Shown here piece by piece: positions 17,328 to 26,107 of a stretch of 64,000 nucleotides of DNA (positions within the stretch are counted from its first letter, which is position 1; each line of letters opens with the position of its first letter). The DNA is from Roseateles chitinivorans (GTDB lineage: Bacteria > Pseudomonadota > Gammaproteobacteria > Burkholderiales > Burkholderiaceae_C). Position numbers and translations under genes: made by a program. A model generated the notes under the pieces. The model saw only the letters and a list, made by a program, of their open reading frames with translations, was not told the origin of the DNA and searched no databases. The stretch lies in contig NZ_PEOG01000013.1 of the NCBI RefSeq assembly GCF_002761755.1, positions 55,444-119,443 of the forward strand, read 5' to 3'.

Positions 17328-17962
17328 CCCGGTGCCTTCTCCCGCTTCACCTCGAACCGCTCCAGCAGCGTCGCCAGCTCCGCCGCGGAACGCAGGCCCA
17401 GCTTGGTGAACGCGCGCGCGCGGTGGACCTCCACCGTGCGGATCGCGATGCCGAGTTCATCCGCGACCTGCTTGTTCAGCTTGCCCGCCGCCACCAGCAC
17501 CGCCACCTCGCGCTCGCGGTCGGTCAGGCTGGCGAGCTTGCCGGCCACGTCCGCATGCGCGCGGGATTCGCGCCAGCGGTGAACATCCGTCGCGATCGCC
17601 CGCTGCACCTTGTTCACCAGCGCCTGGTCGTTGAACGGCTTCTCGACGAAATCGATCGCGCCCTTCTGCATCGCGTCCACCGCCATCGGGATGTCGCCGT
17701 GACCGCTCAGGAAGATCACCGGCAGCGGCACCCCGCGCGCGATCAGCTCATCGTGCACCTGCAGGCCCGACAGCGGCTCCATCCGCACATCCAGCACGAT
17801 GCAGCCATGCGGATCGATCGCCTGGTCCAGCGCCTCGAACAGCGCCGGCCCGCTCGCGTGCGCCTCCACCCGCAGGCCGTGCGAGCGCATCAGGAAGGCC
17901 AGCGCGTCGCGCACCGCCGCCTCGTCGTCCACCAGATGGACCGTCGCCTGTGGGTCGCTCAT
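17321..17962 (-). CDS. dctR: LuxR/FixJ-family response regulator DctR
   Basis: A 213-residue regulator. Receiver domain with VHLVDDE at the start, phospho-Asp58 in CIVLDVRM, LSGHGDIPMAVDAM and DFVEKPF, then a LuxR-type helix-turn-helix (about 145-205: LTDREREVAVLVAAGKLNKQ, with RTVEVHRARAFTKL). The gene overlaps the kinase gene by 4 bp (ATGA). Its position next to dctPQM identifies it as the C4-dicarboxylate-responsive regulator of the TRAP transporter, as in the Rhodobacter-type DctSR system. Confidence 0.9.
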   Translation of the reverse strand: MSDPQATVHLVDDEAAVRDALAFLMRSHGLRVEAHASGPALFEALDQAIDPHGCIVLDVRMEPLSGLQVHDELIARGVPLPVIFLSGHGDIPMAVDAMQKGAIDFVEKPFNDQALVNKVQRAIATDVHRWRESRAHADVAGKLASLTDREREVAVLVAAGKLNKQVADELGIAIRTVEVHRARAFTKLGLRSAAELATLLERFEVKREKAPGQ

Positions 17963-19905
17963 CGCGCGCCCTCCTTGTGTGATGCCGCAGCGCCCGGGCC
18001 GGCGCCGTCGCAGGACCGCTCGCCGGCGCACAGCGGCAGCGTGAAGCTGATCCTCGCCCCGCCCAGCGCCCCCACGCCAGCCTCCATGCCGCCGTGGTGC
18101 GCCTCGATGACCGACCGGCAGATCGCCAGCCCCATGCCCATGCCCTCCGCCTTGGTCGAATAGAACGCCGTCGTCAGCTGATCGATGCCGCGCCCCTGCA
18201 GCCCGGGCCCGTTGTCGTCCACATCGACGCGCACGAAGCGCTCGCCCACCCGCTGCGCGGCGATCCGCACCCGCGCCCCGGGGCATTGATGCAGTTCGTC
18301 CAGCGCGTTGCGCACCAGGTTGATCAACACCTGTTCGATGAGCACCGCATCGGCCTGCACGTCCGGCAGGCCGACGGGCATCTCGACATCCACCTGCACG
18401 CCGCGCAGGTCGCGCTTGAGCAGCGCCAGCACCCGCGCCGCCAGGTCCGGTACCGCGCAGCGCTCCGGCTGCGGCGCCCGCCGCGTCAGAAAGGCGCGGA
18501 TGCGCTGGACGATGCGTCCGGCCTCCTGCGCCTGCTCGCCCAGCCGGCGCAAGGCCTCCATCACGATCTCGTCGGTCTGCCCGGCGCGTTCCAGCGAGCG
18601 GATCGCCCCCGCGTTGTAGCCGGCGATCGCCGCCAGCGGCTGATTGAGTTGATGCGCCAGCGCCGACGCCACCTCGCCCAGCGTGCTGAGCCTTGCCTGA
18701 TGCGCCAGCGCCTCGGTGCGGCGGCGCTCGCGCTCCTCGGCCTGCTTGCGCGCGCTGATGTCGACGATCGATCCCATCCAGCCGATCTGCACGCCGTTGG
18801 CGTCCACCAGCGGCGCCTCGAAGATCATCACGTCCAGCTCATGGCCGTCGCGATGCATCCAGCGCGCCTCGTAGCCCTCCCGAGGCGCGCCCCCGGCCAT
18901 GTTGCGCTGGTGGCGTCGCAGGCTGTCGGCCATCTCGTCGGCCGGCCAGTACGGCATCGGCGGCAGGCGGCCCAGCAGCTCTTCCGCGCCATAGCCCACC
19001 AGGTCGCAGAAGGCGCGGTTCACATGGGTCAGTCGACCGTCCAGGTCGCGCCCGCGCAGGCCCACCGTCAACGAATCCTCCACCGCGCGGCGCCAAGCGG
19101 CTTCGGTCCGCGCCTCGCCCTCGGCGCGCTGCACCTCGCGCATCTGCCGACGCAGCATGCCGCTGGCCAGCGCCGACAACAGGATGAACACACCCATCAG
19201 CCCCGCCGCCAGGGTGTACCACCAGGGCCGGTGCGGGATGCGCGTGTTGAGCTCCAGCCAGGTCTCGCGCATCGCGGGATCGACGCTGACCCGGTAGCTC
19301 TGCGTCCCGGGCAGCGTGGCCGCATCGCCCGTCTGCGCGAGCCGCTGCCCGAGTCCATCGACCAGGCGCACGTCGTACTTCTGCGCCAGCCACCACGGCA
19401 GCGTCTGCCGCAGCAGCGCGCTCGGCGCGAAGCGCACCACCAGGCGCCCGCCCTGCGGCCGCGCCGCGCTCCAGTGCGCCGTCAGCCCGCCCTCGTCCAG
19501 GCTGACGCCGCTGCGCTCCTTCGACGGCGCCGCCGCCTGCGGGACCTGCTGCGGCACATGCGCGATCACGCGGTTGTTGGCGTCCAGCACCGTCGCGCTG
19601 ACCCACAGCCGACGCAGGCCCTCGGCCACCGCGCGGTGGTTGAGCAGCATGTGGTCGTCGACCTGCCCCGGCAGCTGCAGCGCGAGCCGGTCCACCGCCG
19701 CATGTTCCGCGTTGAGCCAGTCCGAGATGCGCGCCTCCAGCGACAGCGCGTCGGTGATCAGCGTGAGCCGTTCCTCCTCCAGGTCGCGGATGTCGCTCAG
19801 GCGCAGCCACACGCCGACCGAGGCGGCGAAGGCCAGCGCCAGCAGCAGCGGCAAGGCCCAGCTGGCGCGCTTGAGCGTTTGGAGCAGACGTCGGGGCACG
19901 GCCAT
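17959..19905 (-). CDS. dctS: Sensor histidine kinase DctS
   Basis: A 648-residue membrane kinase. Two transmembrane helices (about residues 14-34 and 228-250) frame a periplasmic sensor domain, followed by a PAS domain (about 280-400, with RLTHVNRAFCDLVGYGAEEL), an H-box (LGEVASALAHQLNQPLAAI, typical of NtrB/DctB-type kinases), and ATPase motifs NLVRNALDEL, DNGPGL and GMGMGLAICRS. It is divergent from dctP and overlaps dctR. It presumably senses external C4-dicarboxylates, perhaps together with the TRAP binding protein. Confidence 0.92.
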   Translation of the reverse strand: MAVPRRLLQTLKRASWALPLLLALAFAASVGVWLRLSDIRDLEEERLTLITDALSLEARISDWLNAEHAAVDRLALQLPGQVDDHMLLNHRAVAEGLRRLWVSATVLDANNRVIAHVPQQVPQAAAPSKERSGVSLDEGGLTAHWSAARPQGGRLVVRFAPSALLRQTLPWWLAQKYDVRLVDGLGQRLAQTGDAATLPGTQSYRVSVDPAMRETWLELNTRIPHRPWWYTLAAGLMGVFILLSALASGMLRRQMREVQRAEGEARTEAAWRRAVEDSLTVGLRGRDLDGRLTHVNRAFCDLVGYGAEELLGRLPPMPYWPADEMADSLRRHQRNMAGGAPREGYEARWMHRDGHELDVMIFEAPLVDANGVQIGWMGSIVDISARKQAEERERRRTEALAHQARLSTLGEVASALAHQLNQPLAAIAGYNAGAIRSLERAGQTDEIVMEALRRLGEQAQEAGRIVQRIRAFLTRRAPQPERCAVPDLAARVLALLKRDLRGVQVDVEMPVGLPDVQADAVLIEQVLINLVRNALDELHQCPGARVRIAAQRVGERFVRVDVDDNGPGLQGRGIDQLTTAFYSTKAEGMGMGLAICRSVIEAHHGGMEAGVGALGGARISFTLPLCAGERSCDGAGPGAAASHKEGAR

Positions 19906-19967
19906 GGCGGCAGTCTAGGCCTTGCGCGGCACGCGGGCCGGGCCAGGAGCGCTGCGGGCTCCCCCAA

Positions 19968-20014
19968 TGTGGAAGTCCACAACTGGCCGCGCTCGGGCCG
20001 GATTTCCACAATCC
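19968..20014. promoter_or_regulatory. Inverted repeats in the dctS-dctP intergenic region
   Basis: TGTGGA-AG-TCCACA (19968-19981) is a perfect 14-bp palindrome. A second element, GGATT-TCCAC-AATCC (20000-20014), shares the TCCACA half-site. They sit between the divergent dctS and dctP genes and are the best candidates for DctR binding sites. Confidence 0.5.
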
Positions 20015-20079
20015 GCTCCATCCCGCAGACCGGCCCTCCGTGCCGGCGCCTTGGATCCCGAGAACACCAGGAGACCGCC

Positions 20080-21114
20080 ATGTCCGCCACCTTCCCCCGC
20101 CGCGCGCTGCTGTCCGCCGCGCTCGCCACCGCCGGCCTGTGCGCCGCCCTCGGCACCGCCACGACCGCCTTCGCCCAGGCGCCGATCGTGATCAAGCTCA
20201 GCCACGTCGTCGCTCCCGACACGCCCAAGGGCAAGGGCGCGCAGCGCTTCAAGGAACTGGCGGAAGAGCGCAGCAAGGGCCGCCTGAAGGTCGAGGTCTA
20301 TCCGAACAGCCAGCTCTACAAGGACAAGGAAGAGCTCGAGGCCCTGCAACTCGGCTCCGTGCAGATGCTGGCGCCGTCGCTGGCCAAGTTCGGTCCGCTG
20401 GGCGTGAAGGAATTCGAGGTCTTCGACCTGCCCTTCCTGTTCAAGGACGACGCGTCCTTCCGCAACACGACCAACACGCTGGGCATGGAGCTGTTCAAGA
20501 AGCTCGAGCCCAAGGGCATCAAGGGCCTGGCCTTCTGGGACAACGGCTTCCACATCATGAGTGCCAACAAGCCGCTGCACCATGTGGCGGACTTCAAGGG
20601 CCTGAAGATGCGCATCCAGTCGTCGAAGGTGCTGGACGCGCAGATGCGCGCGCTGGGCGCGATCCCGCAGGTGATGGCCTTCTCCGAGCTGTACCAGGCG
20701 CTGCAGTCGGGCGTGGTCGACGGCACCGAGGGCGTGCCGTCCAACTTCTACACCCAGAAGACCTACGAGGTGCAGAAGCACACGACGATCAGCAACCACG
20801 GCCACCTGGCCTATGCGCTGATCATCAACAAGAAGTTCTACGACGGCCTGCCCGCCGACCTGAAGGCCGTGGTGGACAGCAGCGTCAAGGACGCGACCAC
20901 CTACGCCAACGCGATCGCGCAGACCGAGAACCAGCAGGCGCTGGAGAAGATCAAGGCCAGCGGCAAGACCACGATCTACACGCTGACCCCGGCCGAGGTG
21001 AACGAGTGGAAGCTGGCGCTGATGCCGGTCCACAAGGAGATGGAAGGCCGCGTGGGCAAGGGCACTGTCGAGGCCGCCTACAAGGCCGCCGGCTTCGTGC
21101 CGCCGACGAAGTGA
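20080..21114 (+). CDS. dctP: TRAP transporter substrate-binding protein DctP
   Basis: A 344-residue periplasmic binding protein for C4-dicarboxylates. A twin-Arg-free signal peptide (PRRALLSAALATAGLCAALG, cleaved around TAFAQA) is followed by the DctP fold: IKLSHVVAPDTPKGKGAQRF, QLGSVQMLAPS, the substrate-contacting MRIQSSKVLDAQMRALGA region with its conserved Arg, and VVDGTEGVPSNF. The ATG follows CAGGAG. It heads the dctP-Q-M operon. The gap to dctQ contains a hairpin that may raise dctP expression relative to the membrane subunits. Confidence 0.95.
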   Translation: MSATFPRRALLSAALATAGLCAALGTATTAFAQAPIVIKLSHVVAPDTPKGKGAQRFKELAEERSKGRLKVEVYPNSQLYKDKEELEALQLGSVQMLAPSLAKFGPLGVKEFEVFDLPFLFKDDASFRNTTNTLGMELFKKLEPKGIKGLAFWDNGFHIMSANKPLHHVADFKGLKMRIQSSKVLDAQMRALGAIPQVMAFSELYQALQSGVVDGTEGVPSNFYTQKTYEVQKHTTISNHGHLAYALIINKKFYDGLPADLKAVVDSSVKDATTYANAIAQTENQQALEKIKASGKTTIYTLTPAEVNEWKLALMPVHKEMEGRVGKGTVEAAYKAAGFVPPTK

Positions 21115-21160
21115 TCCGTCTGTTTTCCTGAGACGTCGCCCGTCCTCCCGGCGACCTTCC

Positions 21161-21194
21161 ATGCCGCGCTGTCTTCCGGCGGCGCGGCATTTCT
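21161..21194 (+). terminator. Hairpin between dctP and dctQ, leaky terminator or mRNA stabiliser
   Basis: ATGCCGCGC (21161-21169) pairs with GCGCGGCAT (21182-21190), a 9-bp perfect stem followed by TTCTTTC. The interrupted T-run suggests partial termination or 3'-end protection of the dctP message rather than full termination. Confidence 0.6.
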
Positions 21195-21237
21195 TTCGTC
21201 CGGCCTTCCCGCCGGATCCACTCCCGAGGAGATCGCC

Positions 21238-21894
21238 ATGTCCCTGAGATGGCTCGATCGATTGGAGGAAAGCCTGATCGCTTTCCTCATGGGCGCCGCG
21301 ACGCTGGTGATCGCGCTGGCCGTGCTGCACCGTTTCCTGGCCGGCGTGCCGCATCTGCAGGATGCCGTCATCCGCATCGACGTCAGCTGGGCGCAGGAGC
21401 TGTGCATCTACATGTTCGTGTGGATGGCCAAGTTCGGCGCCGCCTATGGCGTGCGGGCCGGCACCCATGTCGGCGTCGACGTGCTGGTGCGCAAGCTCAG
21501 GCCGGAGCATGCGAAGTACCTGGTGATCTTCAGCCTGCTCGCCGGCGCGGTCTTCACCGCGACGATCGGCACGCTGGGCGCGACCTTCGTCTGGGAGAAC
21601 GGCGCGCACTACGCCTTCACCCATGCCCTGGGCATCGACAACCCCGACCTCTTCGAAGGTCCCACCTCGCCCGACCTGGAGATCCCGACCTGGATCGCCT
21701 ATTCCTGCGTGCCGCTGGGCTCCTACCTGATGTGCTTCCGCTTCCTGCAGGTGTGCTGGCACTTCATCCGCACCGGCGAGGCGCCGCATGCGGACCACGG
21801 CCATGTCGAGGGCATCGAGGACGATGTCGCCGCGGTCGGCGCGGCCAAGACCGCCGAGGAAGCGCAGAAGACGGCGAAGGGAGACCGCGCATGA
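21238..21894 (+). CDS. dctQ: TRAP transporter small permease DctQ
   Basis: A 218-residue inner-membrane protein with four predicted helices (about 14-36, 58-76, 95-118, 148-170) and the DctQ-type VSWAQELCIYMFVWMAKFGA segment preceding GTHVGVDVL. The hydrophilic, acidic C-terminal extension of about 40 residues, with His and Ala/Lys-rich sequence, is longer than in many homologues. The stop overlaps the dctM start by 4 bp (ATGA). Confidence 0.93.
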   Translation: MSLRWLDRLEESLIAFLMGAATLVIALAVLHRFLAGVPHLQDAVIRIDVSWAQELCIYMFVWMAKFGAAYGVRAGTHVGVDVLVRKLRPEHAKYLVIFSLLAGAVFTATIGTLGATFVWENGAHYAFTHALGIDNPDLFEGPTSPDLEIPTWIAYSCVPLGSYLMCFRFLQVCWHFIRTGEAPHADHGHVEGIEDDVAAVGAAKTAEEAQKTAKGDRA

Positions 21895-23219
21895 ACACCC
21901 TGATCATCTTCTCGCTGCTGGTGGTGCTGATGCTCACCGGCATGCCGATCTCGATCTCGCTGGGCCTGACGGTCCTGACCTACCTCTTCACGATGACGAA
22001 CGTGCCGATCGAATCGGTCGCGCTCAAGCTGTTCACCGGCATCGAGAAGTTCGAGATCATGGCCGTCCCGTTCTTCATCCTGGCGGGCAACTTCCTGACC
22101 CATGGCGGGGTGGCGCGGCGGATCATCCACTTCGCCACGACGATGATCGGTCACTGGTACGGCGGCCTGGGCCTGGCCGGCGTGCTGGCCTGCGCGATGT
22201 TCGCGGCGATCTCGGGATCGTCGGTCGCCACGGTGGTGGCGGTGGGCTCGATCATCCTGCCGGCGATGACCCGGCAGGGCTATCCGAAGCAGTTCGGCGC
22301 CGGCGTGATCACCACCTCGGGCGCGCTGGGCATCCTGTTCCCGCCGTCGATCAACCTGGTGATGTTCTCGATCGCCACGGCCGGCATGTCGGCGACGGGC
22401 CCGCACGGCGAGGTCGTGGGCACCGCCTCGGTGGGGCAGCTGTTCATGGCCGGCGTGGTGCCGGGCGTGTGCCTGTCGGTGCTGCTGGGCGTCACGACCT
22501 GGTACCGCGCCAGGAAGTACGACTACCCGCGGATGGTCAAGGCCACCTGGGGCGAGCGCTTCAAGGCCTTCCGCGAGAGCTTCTGGGGCCTGATGCTGAT
22601 CGTCGTCGTGATCGGCGGCATCTACAGCGGCAAGTTCACGCCCACCGAGGCGGCGGCGGTGGCCGCGGTGTACGCCTTCATCATCTCGGTCTTCGTCTAC
22701 AAGGACATGGGCCTGAAGGATGTTCCCAAGGTGCTGCTGAAGGCGGCGGCGATGAGCTCGATGCTGCTGTACATCATCACCAACGCGGTGCTGTTCAGCT
22801 TCCTGATGGCCTCGGAGCAGATTCCGCAGACGATGGCGGCGTGGATGTCGGCGCAGGGCTTCGGGCTGGTGGTGTTCCTGCTGCTGGTCAATCTGATCCT
22901 GCTGGGTGCCGGCAACTTCATGGACCCGGCCGCGATCGTGCTGATCATGGCACCCATCCTCTTCCCGGTGGCGGCCAAGCTCGGCGTCGATCCGGTGCAC
23001 CTGGGCATCCTGATGGCGGTGAACATGGAAGTGGGCCTGTGCCACCCGCCGGTGGGCTTGAACCTCTACGTGGCCTCGGGCATCACGAAGATGGGCATCA
23101 CCGAGCTGACCGTGGCCGTCTGGCCCTGGCTGCTGACGATGCTGGGCTTCCTGCTCGTCGTCACCTACTGGCCGGCCCTGTCGCTGGCGCTGCCCAGGGC
23201 GCTGGGGCTGGTCGGCTGA
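21891..23219 (+). CDS. dctM: TRAP transporter large permease DctM
   Basis: A 442-residue inner-membrane subunit with about 12 hydrophobic segments, forming the sodium-coupled translocation pathway with DctQ. Family motifs include GMPISISLGLT, VPFFILAGNFL, AAISGSSVATVVAVGSI, ITTSGALGILFPPSINLV and GLCHPPVGLNLYVASGI. An intrinsic terminator follows 46 bp after the stop, ending the operon. Confidence 0.95.
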   Translation: MNTLIIFSLLVVLMLTGMPISISLGLTVLTYLFTMTNVPIESVALKLFTGIEKFEIMAVPFFILAGNFLTHGGVARRIIHFATTMIGHWYGGLGLAGVLACAMFAAISGSSVATVVAVGSIILPAMTRQGYPKQFGAGVITTSGALGILFPPSINLVMFSIATAGMSATGPHGEVVGTASVGQLFMAGVVPGVCLSVLLGVTTWYRARKYDYPRMVKATWGERFKAFRESFWGLMLIVVVIGGIYSGKFTPTEAAAVAAVYAFIISVFVYKDMGLKDVPKVLLKAAAMSSMLLYIITNAVLFSFLMASEQIPQTMAAWMSAQGFGLVVFLLLVNLILLGAGNFMDPAAIVLIMAPILFPVAAKLGVDPVHLGILMAVNMEVGLCHPPVGLNLYVASGITKMGITELTVAVWPWLLTMLGFLLVVTYWPALSLALPRALGLVG

Positions 23220-23265
23220 CCCGTCCGCGACGCGAGGCAGCTCGCGCAAGGCATGAACACTGCGA

Positions 23266-23293
23266 AGCGCCGACAGCCATGTCGGCGCTTTTT
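23266..23293 (+). terminator. Intrinsic terminator of dctPQM
   Basis: AGCGCCGACA (23266-23275) and TGTCGGCGCT (23280-23289) form a perfect 10-bp stem with loop GCCA, directly followed by TTTTT. Confidence 0.95.
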
Positions 23294-23432
23294 GCATTGG
23301 GGGTTCCGGAGTTCCTCGCCACGGCCTCCCCCCAAGATTGAAGGGGTGGACCGGGTTCCCGACAGCCTTACGATTCGCCGCCGCTGAGCCCCTGGGGCCA
23401 GCCGGCACTCGACCTGTTCGAAAGGAACTCCC

Positions 23433-24275
23433 TTGCCTTTCCGGAACCGTCTCTTGGCCGTCGGCTTGGCGGCATTGCTCGCGGGCTGCGTCAATCTGCA
23501 GGCCATCACGACCTACGCCGAATCAGCGGCCGGCGTGACGGGATCCACCGATGCCGCCAGGCGCTGGCGCGATTCGGACAAGAAGCTGGGCGAGCGGCGC
23601 CTGGACGGCGATGTCTGCCCCATCGGCTACACTGGCCGGCTTCCCCAGGCGCAGTTCGACGCCGCCTATGACGACGCCGAGAAGCTGCACCGGGCCATGA
23701 GCGCGTACTTCACCGCCCTCGGTGAACTCGCCTCCGACCACCTGCCCGACGTCGCCAAGACGGCCGCCCCCTCGCTCGAGGGCATCAAGGGCGCCGGCGC
23801 CAAGGTCTCTCCGGAAGAGGAGGCCGCCGTCAAAGGGCTCTTCGCGCTGCTCCAGCGCGGCCTCGATGCCTACCGTCACAAGAAGCTCCGTGACCTGATG
23901 GCGTCCTCGCATGACGACGTCGCGCGCGTCCTCGGCCTGATGCAGAAGCTCGCCGACGTGTATGCGGAAGGCCTGCGAGGCGAACGCATTCAGGCGGTCG
24001 CCTTCGTGAGGTGCGAGATCGGCCAATCCGATCTCGGGGACAGGTACCTCGGCCGACGTGAGCTCGCGCGCGTCAAGATGGACTACGACACCGAGCTGAG
24101 CGCGATCGCCGGCTACAAGGCGGCGCTTCAGAAGCTCGCCAGCGACCACGACAGGATTCGCAGCGCGCTGGAAATGGACCGCGACGCGATGACGCGCACG
24201 CTGAAAGCGCTCGCCGCGACGGCCAAGGAACTCGACAAGGCCCGCGACTCAGTGGCCAGACTCTCGGGAGGGTGA
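23433..24275 (+). CDS. Lipoprotein of unknown function, helical
   Basis: A 280-residue protein starting at TTG with AAGGA seven bases upstream. The signal peptide ends in a lipobox (LAALLAGC), so the mature protein is lipid-anchored. The rest is soluble and mostly helical, with Lys/Glu/Ala-rich segments (about 95-165 and 210-280) that look like coiled coil, and two further Cys (near residues 62 and 190). The family is not recognised. The next gene starts on the base after its stop codon, so the two products are probably made together. Confidence 0.72.
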   Translation: MPFRNRLLAVGLAALLAGCVNLQAITTYAESAAGVTGSTDAARRWRDSDKKLGERRLDGDVCPIGYTGRLPQAQFDAAYDDAEKLHRAMSAYFTALGELASDHLPDVAKTAAPSLEGIKGAGAKVSPEEEAAVKGLFALLQRGLDAYRHKKLRDLMASSHDDVARVLGLMQKLADVYAEGLRGERIQAVAFVRCEIGQSDLGDRYLGRRELARVKMDYDTELSAIAGYKAALQKLASDHDRIRSALEMDRDAMTRTLKALAATAKELDKARDSVARLSGG

Positions 24276-24662
24276 ATGACAGACGCGACCATGGCGTACA
24301 GCGCCGCCGAACTGGTACAGCTGGCCAATATCCTCAACGACATGGCCGCAGCCATGCCGGTCGAGGCGCCCGGCCCGGACGGCCTCGAAGCGACGCGCTG
24401 GTGCCAGTCGCTCGGCGGGGCGGCGCAGAACCTCCTGTTGATGGCCCAGCGGGACTACCTCGCCGACACCACCGAGCCGCTGGCGGACATCATCGCCACG
24501 ACGAAAGAGGCCACCGAGGCACTGGCGAAGATCAAGGCCATCGACAAGATCGTCGAACTGGTCGGGGACGTCATGCTGCTGGCGACCGTCATCTGGCTGC
24601 GAAAGTGGAACCTGGTGCTGCCGACGGTCAAGGAACTTCGGAGCGACATTCGTTCGGCGTGA
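24276..24662 (+). CDS. Small protein with one membrane-like segment, partner of the preceding lipoprotein
   Basis: A 128-residue protein whose ATG abuts the stop of the lipoprotein gene, a strong sign of translational coupling. The N-terminal half is helical and acidic. The segment DKIVELVGDVMLLATVIWL (about residues 91-109) is hydrophobic enough to be a membrane helix, and the C-terminus is charged. No signal peptide and no recognised family. It may form a complex with the lipoprotein, but nothing in the sequence says for what. Confidence 0.65.
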   Translation: MTDATMAYSAAELVQLANILNDMAAAMPVEAPGPDGLEATRWCQSLGGAAQNLLLMAQRDYLADTTEPLADIIATTKEATEALAKIKAIDKIVELVGDVMLLATVIWLRKWNLVLPTVKELRSDIRSA

Positions 24663-24709
24663 CCTCGGCGCTCATCCAGTCGGGGCGTGTCGGCTGGGGG
24701 GTGGCCCGA

Positions 24710-25618
24710 TCACTGCGCCCTCGCATGTCCCCGCACCGCGGTCGGCGCGAAGCCGAAGCGATCGCGGAAACGCACCGCGAATCGCGATGGCGAGTCATAT
24801 CCCACTGCCGACGCGATCTCTGAGACCGGCCGGGACGTGGCCTGCAGCAGGACCAGCGCGGAGGCCATGCGGACATCGGCGATCAGCTCGCGCAGCGTCA
24901 CGCCCTCCGCCGCCAGCCGGCGCCGCAAGGTGGCCTCCGACATGGCCAGCGATCGGGCGATGGCGTCCGAGCTCCACTCCCCGTCCAGCTGCGCGGACAG
25001 CATGGCCCGGATCCGCCCGGAGACCCGGGCGTCATCGGGTGGCACACGCAGCACCATGCCCTCCGCGAGCAGCCAGTGCGCCACCTCCAGCAGTTGCTGG
25101 CGCACCACCGCCTCGGGCCGCGACGGGTCCGGTGCCAAGCCGCGTCGCGCGCGCTCGAAGGCGTCGGCCAGGCCGCTCGGCACGCGCCGCAGCACCTGCG
25201 CCGGCGGCTGGGGCGCCTCGGCCGCGGACTGGCGCCGCGCCGTGGCCAGGTAGTAAGGGTCGTCCAGCACCGTCCCGCCGAACATCAACCAGCGTGCCTC
25301 ATAGCGCTCGCCGTCGGTGACGCGGTTGTGGAAGTCCACCGTGTGCCCGCCCGCCAGCAGCAGCATCTGGCCGGGCAAGGCCCGGACGGCGCCGCCCCGC
25401 GCCGGCTTGACCGTCTTGATGCCCCGGTCGACAAGAATGACCGCCGGCCGCTCGACGCGGATGCGCACGATCTCCAGGCCCTCGCCCTGCACGACATGGG
25501 CGGCCACGCCCACGCCGGGCCGGACATGCAGGGTCCGAGCCAGCTCGGCGCCGGTGGCCGAGCTCGCACTGCCGCGCGCGGGGCTCAAGGCGCGGTCTTC
25601 ACGCGATGCACCGCGCAC
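24710..25618 (-). CDS. AraC-family transcriptional regulator
   Basis: A 302-residue regulator with an N-terminal cupin-like sensing region (GQMLLLAGGHTVDFHNRV and following) and a C-terminal AraC double helix-turn-helix (about 205-295: SDAIARSLAMSEATLRRRL, then VSEIASAVGYDSPSRFAVRF). The listed start is a GTG that overlaps the end of the upstream VOC gene by 34 bp. A start further inside is possible because no clear ribosome binding site marks it. Cotranscribed with the VOC protein; the effector is unknown. Confidence 0.85.
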   Translation of the reverse strand: MRGASREDRALSPARGSASSATGAELARTLHVRPGVGVAAHVVQGEGLEIVRIRVERPAVILVDRGIKTVKPARGGAVRALPGQMLLLAGGHTVDFHNRVTDGERYEARWLMFGGTVLDDPYYLATARRQSAAEAPQPPAQVLRRVPSGLADAFERARRGLAPDPSRPEAVVRQQLLEVAHWLLAEGMVLRVPPDDARVSGRIRAMLSAQLDGEWSSDAIARSLAMSEATLRRRLAAEGVTLRELIADVRMASALVLLQATSRPVSEIASAVGYDSPSRFAVRFRDRFGFAPTAVRGHARAQ

Positions 25619-25986
25619 AGCTTGTTGCCGTCCGGGTCACGGACATAGGCCAGGTAGAACTGCCCGAGCGAATCGACGCGCAGGCCGGGTGGCTCCTCGA
25701 TCGAGACGCCGCCATGGGCCACCGCCGTGTCATGGAAGGCATGGACCTGCTCCGGCGAGGAGCACCGGAATGCGATGGTGCCGCCGTTGGCGAAGGTCGC
25801 GGGTTCGTCGTTGATCGGCTGCGCGATGCCCAGGGTGCCGCCGTCATGGCGGTAGAACAGGCGCTGGTGGCCCGACCGGGCCTGGTGCGGCATGGCACCG
25901 CCCACTCCCAGCACGCCCAGCACCTGGTCATAGAAGCGCTGCGCGCGGTCGATGTCGTTGGTACCGAGGACGATGTGATTGAACAT
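25585..25986 (-). CDS. VOC (glyoxalase/bleomycin-resistance) superfamily protein
   Basis: A 133-residue protein with one complete vicinal-oxygen-chelate fold: MFNHIVLGTNDIDRAQRFYD at the N-terminus, then GGTIAFRC, and YVRDPDGNKLCAVHR at the C-terminus. His4 and the late acidic positions could bind a metal. Substrate is not predictable from sequence. It is first in a two-gene unit with the AraC regulator. Confidence 0.88.
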   Translation of the reverse strand: MFNHIVLGTNDIDRAQRFYDQVLGVLGVGGAMPHQARSGHQRLFYRHDGGTLGIAQPINDEPATFANGGTIAFRCSSPEQVHAFHDTAVAHGGVSIEEPPGLRVDSLGQFYLAYVRDPDGNKLCAVHRVKTAP

Positions 25987-26107
25987 GGACGCTCCTTGTG
26001 GATGACGTCGCCAGTGTAGGCAGCGCCCTCCCGGGCTCCTCGCCGCGTCCGCTCAAGTTTGGTGCCGATCCGATCAGGTGGATCTCGACCTGCCCGCCGC
26101 GGCGGCG

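Noticed and set aside
21161..21194. Considered as the end of a separate dctP transcript
   Set aside because: The T-run is interrupted and dctQM follow with no clear promoter, so a partial terminator or stabilising hairpin is more likely.
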